The notes under the pieces were generated by a model, which saw only the letters and a list, made by a program, of their open reading frames with translations, searched no databases and was not told the origin of the DNA. DNA of 64,000 bases from DATKHR01 sp036557365. Lineage in GTDB: Bacteria; Acidobacteriota; Vicinamibacteria; Vicinamibacterales; CAVVIG01. Numbering within the stretch: the first letter of the stretch is position 1; each line of letters opens with the position of its first letter. Made by a program: the position numbers and the translations under genes. Location of the stretch: the NCBI GenBank assembly GCA_036557365.1, contig DATBHR010000089.1, positions 4,200-68,199 on the forward strand, in the 5' to 3' direction. Positions 46,661 to 54,935 of this stretch are shown here, piece after piece.

Positions 46661-48187
46661 ATGTCCGCCAGAATTCCTGTCAAACAGAGCCAATCGGTCA
46701 TTGGATTGTTTCGTGCGCTCAAGCTGGAACCGGGTGGGGTGCCGCGGAGCCGGCCGTTCTACCGGAAGCTCGTTGACCTCGTGGATCGGGGTGTCGGCCT
46801 GCACGCGCTGCCGGCGGGTTTTCAGCTGCCGCCCGAGCGCGATCTGGCGAAGGCGCTGAAGGTCAGTCGATCGACGGTCGTCGCGGCCTACCGCGAGCTC
46901 GAGGCGCGCGGGATCGTTCGCGCGTACGTCGGGCGCGGCACGTTCGTCTGCGCGCGGCCGGATCCAGGCAGCGCGCCCTTTTCGTGGCGTGGCAAGGTGT
47001 CCGCGGCGGCGCTGCAGTCCGACGATGCCACGGTACGCGACCTGGTGGCGCAGGCGGCAGATCCGTCGCTGATGTCGTTTGCCGCGGGGACGCCGGCGCT
47101 CGAATGCTTTCCGACCGATGTCTTCCGTCAGGCGATCGACGCGATCCTCGCGCGCGATCCGTCGATCGCGCTGAAGCTGGGGCCGACAGAAGGGCAGCCG
47201 CGGTTCCGCGCGGCCATCGCGGACCGCTTCGGCGGCCAGCCCGAAAACATCCTCGTCCTCGCCGGTGCGCAGCAAGGCCTCGATCTCCTGGCGCGCTGTC
47301 TCGTCGATCCCGGCGACGCCGTGATCGTCGATCGACCGGGTTATCTCGGCGCGATCGGCAGCTTTCGCGCGGCGGGCGCGCGCCTGGTCGGCTGGGACAT
47401 CCAGCGCGCGGATCTCGACGAGCTCGAGGAGCTGATGCTCCGCTATCGTCCGAAACTGATGTACCTGAATCCGACGCACCAGAATCCGACGGGCATCACG
47501 CTGTCGATTCGCGCGCGTCGCGAGCTGATCGAACTGGCGGAACGCTATCGCGTGCCCATCATCGAGGACGACACGTACCGCGAGCTGACGCTCAGCACAC
47601 CGCCGCCGCCGTCGCTCTACGCGCTCGATGAACTGAACAGCGTGGTCATTCACTTGAACAGCTTTGCGAAGATGCTCGCGCCGGGCCTTCGTCTCGGCTG
47701 GATTTCAGCCGCGCCCGCCATCGTCGAGCAACTGGCGCTGATCAAGCAGCGCGTCGATCCGCACACGCAGAACCTCGTACAGCTCGCGGTTGCCGCGCTC
47801 ATCGAAGAAGGCGCGTTCGATCGTCACGTGGGGCAGTTGCGCGGCGAACATCGCCGTCGGCGCGACGCCATGGTGAAGGCGATCCGCCAGCACGTTCCGC
47901 CCGGCGTCGTCCGGTTTGCGGTGCCGGAGGGCGGCCTGTATCTCTGGTGCCAGCTGCCGTCGTCGGCCCGCGCGCGAGAGGTGCAGCGCGAGGCGTTCAA
48001 GGATCGCGTCGTGTTCGTGCCTGGCGACGCGTTTTATGTCGATCGCGGCGGCGCCCACGAACTGCGCATCTGCTACACCGCGCAGCCCGCGGAACGCGCG
48101 CCTCATGCGGCGAGAGCCCTTGCTCGCGCCGTCGCAGCGGTCGAGCGGCAGGACGCCGGCGAGCCGACGCTCCTGTCGATGGCGTAG
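46661..48187 (+). CDS. MocR-type GntR/aminotransferase-fusion regulator
   Basis: 508 residues. The N-terminal GntR winged helix (LPPERDLAKALKVSRSTVVA, residues about 52-71) is followed by a class I aminotransferase-like domain with PLP-binding Lys in HLNSFAKMLAPGLRLGW near 329-345 and YLNPTHQNPTG near 268-278. MocR proteins use PLP as a co-sensor and usually control a neighbouring divergent gene; here that is the ilvE-like gene, with start codons 34 bp apart so that promoters overlap the coding starts. A free aminotransferase activity cannot be excluded. Confidence 0.88.
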   Translation: MSARIPVKQSQSVIGLFRALKLEPGGVPRSRPFYRKLVDLVDRGVGLHALPAGFQLPPERDLAKALKVSRSTVVAAYRELEARGIVRAYVGRGTFVCARPDPGSAPFSWRGKVSAAALQSDDATVRDLVAQAADPSLMSFAAGTPALECFPTDVFRQAIDAILARDPSIALKLGPTEGQPRFRAAIADRFGGQPENILVLAGAQQGLDLLARCLVDPGDAVIVDRPGYLGAIGSFRAAGARLVGWDIQRADLDELEELMLRYRPKLMYLNPTHQNPTGITLSIRARRELIELAERYRVPIIEDDTYRELTLSTPPPPSLYALDELNSVVIHLNSFAKMLAPGLRLGWISAAPAIVEQLALIKQRVDPHTQNLVQLAVAALIEEGAFDRHVGQLRGEHRRRRDAMVKAIRQHVPPGVVRFAVPEGGLYLWCQLPSSARAREVQREAFKDRVVFVPGDAFYVDRGGAHELRICYTAQPAERAPHAARALARAVAAVERQDAGEPTLLSMA

Positions 48188-48316
48188 TCGGACCGACGAA
48201 TCTGTAAGACGCCGCCGTCACCGCGGCTCCAAGCTTCGTGGCCGTGCATCGCCTTGCACACACTGACCTTCGGCACGGTCGTTGCCCCATCCCTCATGAA
48301 ACTCGAAGGAGGTTGC

Positions 48317-48415
48317 ATGTACTGGGCATTCGTCGCGGTGACGTGCGTAGTCGCGTTTGGCTGGGTCAAGATTCGCCGTCAGCGCAAGGGCACATCAGGA
48401 TCTCAGGCCCAATAG
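48317..48415 (+). CDS. 32-residue single-span membrane micropeptide
   Basis: ATG 48317 has a strong ribosome site AAGGAGG 5 bases upstream. The translation begins MYWAFVAVTCVVAFGWVKI, a short membrane helix, then a basic tail (RRQRKGTSGSQAQ) and TAG. Positive-inside topology and the unusually good ribosome site support expression. It is too short for usual gene callers. Function unknown. Confidence 0.5.
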   Translation: MYWAFVAVTCVVAFGWVKIRRQRKGTSGSQAQ

Positions 48416-48450
48416 CACGTCGGCCATCACCGTTCGTATTCACGCGCGCG

Positions 48451-48963
48451 TCACGCGCCGCACCGCTTCGTGACGCGCGCCGTGATCTCACCTGACGCGG
48501 GCGGATTCTCCCCGAGCCCGAGCGTATGCAGCAGCTCGTGGATGACGAGCATCTGCGCCGCTTTCGGCTGGTCTCGATATCTCGTCGCGAATCGATCGCT
48601 GCAGACGAAGATCACGTGGTAGCCCGGCGCCGTGTACGCCGCGATGGCATCGCCATGGGTCTGGCACTGCGGCGTCTGGCTGCCGTCCACGAAACGGATT
48701 CTCGACAGCGCCGCGCGCGGACTCAGCTCCGCCTCCGCGAGGACCGACTCGAGCGACGCTCCCGACGTCGCCGTGAATTCACGAAAGACCTGCTGACAGC
48801 TGCTCGCCTCAAGCCGGCGGATCGCGCCGTCGATCGCTCGAATCAGGTAGAGGCGCGTGGTAGCGTTAGTGATGATCGTCGGGCGCTCCTGTGCGTGAGT
48901 GTCCGCGACGAGCGGCAGCAGTTCGAGAACGACGAGCGAACTCAGAAGCATTCGGAGCCACAT
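48451..48963 (-). CDS. Small secreted metzincin-like putative metalloprotease
   Basis: About 170 residues from ATG 48963, which has GGAGGG nine bases upstream; a GTG start 24 bases earlier is less likely. A signal peptide (WLRMLLSSLVVLELLPLVADTHAQ) is followed by a globular part with three cysteines near residues 55, 104 and 121. The zinc motif HELLHTLGLGE near 142-152 matches HExxHxxGxxx(E/D/H), with Glu as the probable third ligand, near the C-terminus. It could be a short peptidase or an inactive relative. Confidence 0.65.
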   Translation of the reverse strand: MWLRMLLSSLVVLELLPLVADTHAQERPTIITNATTRLYLIRAIDGAIRRLEASSCQQVFREFTATSGASLESVLAEAELSPRAALSRIRFVDGSQTPQCQTHGDAIAAYTAPGYHVIFVCSDRFATRYRDQPKAAQMLVIHELLHTLGLGENPPASGEITARVTKRCGA

Positions 48964-49012
48964 GGTGTCGGCCCTCCGCTTTTTCACGCGGAGGCGACAC
49001 CCGAATCAGCTC

Positions 49013-49858
49013 ATGGACGAACCACTCATCCGTGATATTTCCGATACGGCCCGGTGGGTGGCCGTCTACCGCGCGCGCGAAACCGAGCGCCCGGACGCCG
49101 TGTTCCGCGATCCTTTCGCCCGCGCGCTGGCGGGCGAGAGAGGCGAGCAGATCGCCCGATCGCTCAAAGACGACAACATGGAATGGTCGGTGATCGCGCG
49201 CACGCACGCGTTCGATCGGCTGCTCCTGCGTGAGCTCGAAGCCGGCACCGACGTCGTCGTCAACCTCGCCGCGGGACTCGACGCGCGGCCATACCGCCTC
49301 GATCTGCCGCCGTCGCTGCGGTGGATTGAAGTCGATCTTCCCGAGATCCTTGAATACAAGGAGCGCATCCTGGCGGATGCGCAGCCTCGCTGCCGCGTCG
49401 AGCGCGTGGCGCTCGATCTGTCGAACCAGGACGCGCGCGCGGGCTTCTTCGGCGACGTCGGTCGCCGCGCTTCGCGGGTCGTCGTGATATCCGAGGGACT
49501 GGTGATTTACCTGATGGCCGACGCGGTCGGAGCGCTCGCGCGAGACCTGGCGGGTCCACCTTCGTTCCAGCGCTGGCTGCTCGACATCGTGTCGCCGGGC
49601 CTGCTGACGATGATCAACGAGCGCGCTGCCGATCTCGTTCGCAGCGCAGGAGCGCCCTTCCTGTTCGGACCGCAGGAAGGACCGGCATTCTTCGAGCGAT
49701 ACGGGTGGACGCCGCTGAACGTGAGGTCGCTGCTCAAGACCGCGGCATCTCTGAAGCGCCTGCCGATGTTTCTTCGAATGATGGCGATGCTGCCGGAAGG
49801 ACCGCAGCCCGCGGGGTCGCGTCCCTGGTCCGGCGTCTGTCTGCTCGGCCGCGCCTGA
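49013..49858 (+). CDS. SAM-dependent methyltransferase, LCMT/TIGR00027 type
   Basis: 281 residues from ATG 49013, preceded by GGAGG at some distance; the frame upstream overlaps the minus-strand leader. Typical elements are DTARWVAVYRARETERPDA, FRDPFARALAG near 33-43, VVNLAAGLDARPYRLDLP near 82-99, WIEVDLPEILEYK near 103-115 and VISEGLVIYL near 162-171. These match the leucine-carboxyl-methyltransferase-like family found in soil bacteria. Substrate is unknown, perhaps polyketide or small metabolites. It stands alone between divergent and convergent neighbours. Confidence 0.87.
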   Translation: MDEPLIRDISDTARWVAVYRARETERPDAVFRDPFARALAGERGEQIARSLKDDNMEWSVIARTHAFDRLLLRELEAGTDVVVNLAAGLDARPYRLDLPPSLRWIEVDLPEILEYKERILADAQPRCRVERVALDLSNQDARAGFFGDVGRRASRVVVISEGLVIYLMADAVGALARDLAGPPSFQRWLLDIVSPGLLTMINERAADLVRSAGAPFLFGPQEGPAFFERYGWTPLNVRSLLKTAASLKRLPMFLRMMAMLPEGPQPAGSRPWSGVCLLGRA

Positions 49859-49867
49859 CGATCGTCG

Positions 49868-51556
49868 CTATTTCGTTCTGACGTCGATCCGATCGAACGC
49901 CACCGAGAGTTTTCGCGGATCGGCGCTCAGGCGGGCCTCCAGCGGCGAGATGGCGTGGCTGAACGACAGCGTCAAATCGTTGAGGCCGATCAACCACGTC
50001 CGCGCCGGCGCGTCGAGCGAGACAGTCTGCCATCCTTCGCGCAGCGACACCGTCCCCAGCACCGTGCCGTTCAGGACGACGCTCATGGTCTGCTCCGCGT
50101 CTGCCGTCGGCAGATTCGGTTGGCAGACGATGTCGACGGCTGCGTCGGCGCGTGAACGCCGCGGCAGCAGCACCTCCGCCGCCTTGCCGTCCACCCAGGC
50201 AAAGGTTCGGCCGTTGTCCTCGTTGTCAGCGAAGCCGGCGTAGAGCCAGTGCCGATCCGTTTGGGTCCCGACGTCGATCGTCGTGTCCCGCGGGACGTTT
50301 CGGACGATGGTGACGCCGAGCACGGCGACCGAAACCGCCGCCGCAAGGAGCCAGACGCGGCCGGGACGATGTGACAGGAGCCAGTCTGTTTCGGCCATCG
50401 CGACGCAGATCGCGAGGACGAAGACGTCGAGATAGATGTAATACACGGGCCACAACGTCGTGGCGCAAAACGCGAACAACGCGACGACCATCCACGGCAA
50501 GGCGCGTCGTCCGCGGCCGAGCGCGATCCATGCGGCCACGTACACCGCGATCAGCACGACGGCTTGTGCGGCTTCGACGTAGGACTGCCAGCCGAGTCGA
50601 AGCAGCAGTCCAGTGAGTCCGACGGTGTCGGTGCCGCCACCGTTGCCCCACACAGCGGTCTTGATGACGGTCTCGTACGCGCCGTACATCGAGTACTGAA
50701 GCGTGCTCCAGTTCCAGATCGCGAACGGCAGGAACGGGAAAAGCGCAGAGAGTACCACGAGCACAACCAATGTGAGCGTACGGGACCGATCGCGATGCCA
50801 GACGCAAATCAGGAAGACGGGGACGATCGCGATCATTGTCGTTCGCGCGGCGACGAGGAGGCCGCACGTGATGGCGGCCGGCGTCCAGCGCTCGCGTCCG
50901 ACGAACCACGCAAACAGCGCGATCAACGGCCAGTAGATCGGCGTGTGCGCATAGGACGCGAACTCGCGAAGCTGCGAGCTCGACGCGAGGATCCACAACA
51001 TGCCCAGCCAGGCGACAGTCGAAATGAACCGTTTCTGGAACGCTGAAACAGCCGCACACAGCGCACAGGCGGTCGGCACGAACAGGCTGCCAAGCAGCGA
51101 GCCGATCCGCAAATCGGCATGCAGGACGTACGGCAGGACGTAAGGTCCCCACAAAACTGGCCCGTACGACAATGTCGTCTTCCAGGGAATGTAGTACGTC
51201 GTGTAGGGATTCTTGCCCTGAAGGATCTGATGAACGCCGCGCTCGACGATTGGCACCATGTCCGGCCGTCGCGTGTCGCTCGGGTAACTCAGAATCTCCC
51301 GCAGCCACGTGCCGCTTGCCTGGAAAACGATCGCGCCCGCGATGACCGCGACGACGACCGCAGGAATCCATTCGCTGGCGTGACTGTTCTCGGCTCTGGC
51401 GTCGAACGTTTCCCAGGTCAGGACGAGCGCCGCGAGGACGATGACGAGCTGAACGGTCGCCGACAAATACGCGAACGCCGTCGACCCGTAGACCGACGGC
51501 GATGCGAGCAGCAGGAAACAGGCAGAAATCAGGAAGACGCGGACGGCGTCGCGCAC
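49868..51556 (-). CDS. Polytopic membrane protein, glycosyltransferase-like (GT-C fold)
   Basis: 562 residues. About ten to twelve hydrophobic helices cover residues 5-405. Between the first pairs is a loop with GKNPYTTYYIPWKTTLSYGP near 115-134, similar to the DUF2029/GT87 polyprenol-linked mannosyltransferase arrangement. The C-terminal 140 residues are soluble and beta-rich, presumably periplasmic. No strict DxD in the first loop can be assigned with certainty. Role in cell-surface glycan assembly is likely but not shown. Confidence 0.65.
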   Translation of the reverse strand: MRDAVRVFLISACFLLLASPSVYGSTAFAYLSATVQLVIVLAALVLTWETFDARAENSHASEWIPAVVVAVIAGAIVFQASGTWLREILSYPSDTRRPDMVPIVERGVHQILQGKNPYTTYYIPWKTTLSYGPVLWGPYVLPYVLHADLRIGSLLGSLFVPTACALCAAVSAFQKRFISTVAWLGMLWILASSSQLREFASYAHTPIYWPLIALFAWFVGRERWTPAAITCGLLVAARTTMIAIVPVFLICVWHRDRSRTLTLVVLVVLSALFPFLPFAIWNWSTLQYSMYGAYETVIKTAVWGNGGGTDTVGLTGLLLRLGWQSYVEAAQAVVLIAVYVAAWIALGRGRRALPWMVVALFAFCATTLWPVYYIYLDVFVLAICVAMAETDWLLSHRPGRVWLLAAAVSVAVLGVTIVRNVPRDTTIDVGTQTDRHWLYAGFADNEDNGRTFAWVDGKAAEVLLPRRSRADAAVDIVCQPNLPTADAEQTMSVVLNGTVLGTVSLREGWQTVSLDAPARTWLIGLNDLTLSFSHAISPLEARLSADPRKLSVAFDRIDVRTK

Positions 51557-51590
51557 GCGGTCATTCTAGTACGGGAGACACGCGACGTAC

Positions 51591-54500
51591 TTACTTCCCG
51601 ACGACGATCGGCTGCAGCGAGTGGTCGCCGCCTTTCTGCCTCGACTTCAGCCAACCCTGCACCTGCGCCATGTAGGTGTAGACGACCGGCGTCAGATACA
51701 GCGTCACGAGCTGCGAGAAGAGCAGACCTCCGACGACCACGAGACCGAGCGGCTGACGCGCTTCGCCGCCCGCACCGTAGCCGAGCGCGATCGGCACCGC
51801 ACCGAGCAGCGCCGCCATCGTCGTCATCATGATCGGGCGGAACCGGATCAGGCAGCCTTCGTAGATCGCGTCGCGCGGCGACTTGCCCGAACGTTCGGCT
51901 TCGAGTGCGAAGTCGATCTGCATGATCGCGTTCTTTTCGACGATGCCGATCAGCATGATCATCCCCACGAACGCGTAGATGTTCAGGTCCATCCTGAAAA
52001 GAATCAGCGTGACCAATGCGCCGAAGCCCGCGGAGGGCAGGCCGGAGAGAATCGTCAGCGGGTGAATGTAGCTTTCGTACAGGATGCCGAGGACGATGTA
52101 GACGACCATGATGGCGATCACGAGCAGCACGGCGAGGTTGCCGAGCGAGCTCTGGAACGCCTTCGCCGCTCCCTGGAACTGTCCGCTGACAGTTTCCGGC
52201 AGCGTCCGGTCGGCGATCTCGCGGACCTGCGTGAGCACGCCGCCGAGCGACGCGCCCGGCTTCAGGCCGAACGAGATCGTGACCGCGGGGAGCTGGCCTT
52301 TGTGGTTCACCGTCTGCGGTCCGACGACCTGCGTGGTTTTTGCCAGCGTGTCGAGCGGGACAACGGTTCCGCTCGTTGCCGCGAGAGTCGCGGCCGACGT
52401 ACCTGTTCCCGTCGTCTGTCCGCCGGTGACCGTCGCCGAGACCGCGCCGCCGCCAGGCAGGCTGGCTCCGGCCGGCGGCTGATTTGGGGTCGTCTTGAAG
52501 TACAGCAGCGAGAGCGCTGACGGATCGGCCTGAAACTGTGGCGCAAGTTCCAGCAGAACTTTGTACTCGTTCACGGGAGCGTAGATCGTCGAGACCCATC
52601 GGGGCCCGTACGCGTCGTAGAACGCGTTTTCGATCTGGCTCGCGGTCACGCCGAGTGCGGCCGCCTTATCGCGATCGATCTGGACGTTCACCTGCGGACT
52701 GTTGACCTCGAGATCGCTCGTCAGGTCCTCGATTCCCTCGACGTTGGCCAGCGCCTTCCTGAGTTGCCGCGACGCGTTGTACAGCGCCTCGCGATCCGGC
52801 GACTGCATCGAGTACTGGTACAGGCTCTTCGAGACCTGGCCGCCGATGCGGACCGTCGGCGGGTTCTGGAGGAAAACCTCCATGCCCGGGACCTCAGACA
52901 GCTGCGGGCGGAGCTTCTCGATGATGTCGTCGGCGAGGTCGTCGCGTTCGCTGCGTGGCTTGAGGTGGACGACGATCTGTCCGAGATTCGGACCGCCGAG
53001 CGTGTTGGCTGCGCTTCCGCCGATCGTCGAGACCAGGCCTTCGACGTTCGGATCCTGCCGGATGATCTGCGCGATGCGGCCCTGGTATTCCACGAGCTTG
53101 TCGTAGGACGTGCCCTCTGCCGCTTCGGTGACGACGGCGATCTGGTCGGTGTCCTGGTTCGGAATGAACCCCTTCGGTACGACGATGAAAAGAAACGCCG
53201 TCAGTACGAGCACGATCGCGAACGACAGCATCGTTGCCGGTCGGTGCCTGAGGACGACCTGGAGCGTCCGATCGTAGCCGCGCAGAAGACTGTCGAACGC
53301 GGCCTCGGTGACCTGTCCGAACTTCGATTCCTTCTTGACGTGCGGGGCGGCTTTCTTCTGGCCGTGCCCGTCGTCTGTGCCGTGCGCTTCGGCCGGCTTC
53401 AGGAACCGGCTGCAGAGCATCGGCGTCAGCGTCACCGAAACGACGCCCGAGATCAGAATGGCGACGCAGATCGTGACGGAGAATTCCCGGAACAGTCGGC
53501 CGAGTACGCCGCCCATGAAGAGGACGGGGATGAAGACGGCGGCCAGCGAGAGCGTCATCGAGACGATGGTGAACCCGATTTCGCGCGAGCCGACCAGCGA
53601 CGCCGTGAGCGGATCTTCGCCCATCTCGACGTGCCGGTAGATGTTCTCGAGCATCACGATCGCGTCGTCCACGACGAAGCCGACCGAGAGGATGAGCGCC
53701 ATCATCGACAGGTTGTCGAGGCTGTAGCCCAGGAGATACATCACCGCGAACGTTCCGATGATCGAGAAGGGAAGCGCGAGGCTGGGAATGACCGTCGCCC
53801 AGACGTTCCGCAGGAACACGTAGATGACCATGATCACGAGCGCGAGCGTGAGCGCCATCGTGAACTGGACGTCGCGGTACGACTCGCGAATCGTGTCGGA
53901 GCGGTCGTAAAGCACGTCCATGTGGACGCTGGTCGGCAGCTCGAGTCGGAACTGCGGCAGCAGCGCCTTGACGGCGTCGGCCACCGCAATGGTGTTCGTG
54001 CCCGGCTGCCGCTGGATGCCGAGCGTGATGGCGCGCTGCTCGGTGTCGCGCGTGTAGAACCACGACGCCGTGCGCTGGTCCTCGACGCCATCCACGACCG
54101 TCCCGAGCTCGGAAAGGCGCACGGGCGCGCCGTTCCGGTACGTGACGATCATGTCCTTGTATTCGTCCGCGTTCATCAGCTGGCCGGTCGCCTGCAGCGT
54201 GAACGCTTTATGCGGTCCGATGATCGAGCCGGTCGGCGTGTTGACGTTCCAGTTCCGCAGCGACGCCTCGATCTCGTTGATGCCGATCTGTCGTGAGGCG
54301 AGCTGATGCGGATCGAGTTGCACGTGGACGGCGTACTTCTGGCTGCCGAGCACCTGCACCTGCGCGACGCCGCTGACCATCGAGATGCGCTGGGCGATGC
54401 GCGTCTCCGCGTACTCGTCCAGCGTCCACGGCGGCATCGTCGACGACGTGATCACGAGGTAGAGAATCGGTTGATCTGCCGGGTTGACCTTCGTGAAGGT

Positions 54501-54881
54501 CGGCGGCGTCGGCATGCCCTGGGGCAGCAGACGTGCGGCCTGAGTGATGGCGGCCTGCACGTCGACCGCGGCGCCGTCGAGACTGCGGTTCAGGTCGAAC
54601 TCGAGCGTGATCTGCGTCGAGCCGAGCGAGTTGACCGACGTCATCGACTCGAGGCCCGCGATCATCGAGAACTGGTTCTCGAGCGGCGTGGCGACCGAGG
54701 CGCCCATCGTCTCCGGGCTCGCGCCGGGCAGCTGCGCCGTCACCAGCAGCGTCGGAAAGTCGACGTTCGGGAGATCGCTGACCGGCAGCGATCGGTACGC
54801 GACCATGCCGAACAACGCGATCGCCGCCATCAGCAGACTCGTCGCGATGGGGCGCTTGATGAATCCTTCAGAGATGTTCAC
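51591..54881 (-). CDS. RND multidrug-type transporter (MdtC/MdtB-like), second pump subunit
   Basis: 1096 residues, HAE-type RND. TM1 starts at FIKRPIATSLLMAAIALFG; TM4 has the proton-relay DD pair in VGFVVDDAIVMLEN near 403-416; the TM10/11 region contains GIVEKNAIMQIDFALEAER. It is longer than its paralogue by a Gly/Ala/Thr-rich insertion near residues 797-840 in the second periplasmic loop. It is third in the minus-strand order adaptor, pump 1, pump 2, as in mdtABC, where the two pumps form a heterotrimer. Likely substrates are bile-like detergents, flavonoids or antibiotics; inferred. Confidence 0.9.
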   Translation of the reverse strand: MNISEGFIKRPIATSLLMAAIALFGMVAYRSLPVSDLPNVDFPTLLVTAQLPGASPETMGASVATPLENQFSMIAGLESMTSVNSLGSTQITLEFDLNRSLDGAAVDVQAAITQAARLLPQGMPTPPTFTKVNPADQPILYLVITSSTMPPWTLDEYAETRIAQRISMVSGVAQVQVLGSQKYAVHVQLDPHQLASRQIGINEIEASLRNWNVNTPTGSIIGPHKAFTLQATGQLMNADEYKDMIVTYRNGAPVRLSELGTVVDGVEDQRTASWFYTRDTEQRAITLGIQRQPGTNTIAVADAVKALLPQFRLELPTSVHMDVLYDRSDTIRESYRDVQFTMALTLALVIMVIYVFLRNVWATVIPSLALPFSIIGTFAVMYLLGYSLDNLSMMALILSVGFVVDDAIVMLENIYRHVEMGEDPLTASLVGSREIGFTIVSMTLSLAAVFIPVLFMGGVLGRLFREFSVTICVAILISGVVSVTLTPMLCSRFLKPAEAHGTDDGHGQKKAAPHVKKESKFGQVTEAAFDSLLRGYDRTLQVVLRHRPATMLSFAIVLVLTAFLFIVVPKGFIPNQDTDQIAVVTEAAEGTSYDKLVEYQGRIAQIIRQDPNVEGLVSTIGGSAANTLGGPNLGQIVVHLKPRSERDDLADDIIEKLRPQLSEVPGMEVFLQNPPTVRIGGQVSKSLYQYSMQSPDREALYNASRQLRKALANVEGIEDLTSDLEVNSPQVNVQIDRDKAAALGVTASQIENAFYDAYGPRWVSTIYAPVNEYKVLLELAPQFQADPSALSLLYFKTTPNQPPAGASLPGGGAVSATVTGGQTTGTGTSAATLAATSGTVVPLDTLAKTTQVVGPQTVNHKGQLPAVTISFGLKPGASLGGVLTQVREIADRTLPETVSGQFQGAAKAFQSSLGNLAVLLVIAIMVVYIVLGILYESYIHPLTILSGLPSAGFGALVTLILFRMDLNIYAFVGMIMLIGIVEKNAIMQIDFALEAERSGKSPRDAIYEGCLIRFRPIMMTTMAALLGAVPIALGYGAGGEARQPLGLVVVGGLLFSQLVTLYLTPVVYTYMAQVQGWLKSRQKGGDHSLQPIVVGK

Positions 54882-54892
54882 GGACAGGCTCC

Positions 54893-54935
54893 GAAGTCCG
54901 AAGCGTCAGCTTCAGACTTCACACTTCATACTTCA
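54893..54935. repeat. Hairpin plus heptad repeats between the two RND genes
   Basis: GAAGTC-C-GAAGC / GCTTC-A-GACTTC form a stem with a GTCA loop (54893-54920). A tandem 7-bp repeat, TGAAGTN on the coding strand, at 54908-54935 overlaps it and spans the stop of pump 1. The ribosome site of pump 2 (GGAG) directly follows. This could set the translation ratio or be a copy-number-variable repeat. Confidence 0.55.

Noticed and set aside
46421..47653. 410-residue minus-strand frame opposite the MocR gene
   Set aside because: Antisense shadow typical of high-GC codon bias; the plus strand carries a clear GntR-aminotransferase protein.
52764..54296. Long plus-strand frame opposite the RND pump
   Set aside because: Composition dominated by Arg, Asp, His and Glu with no domain; a shadow of the pump gene.
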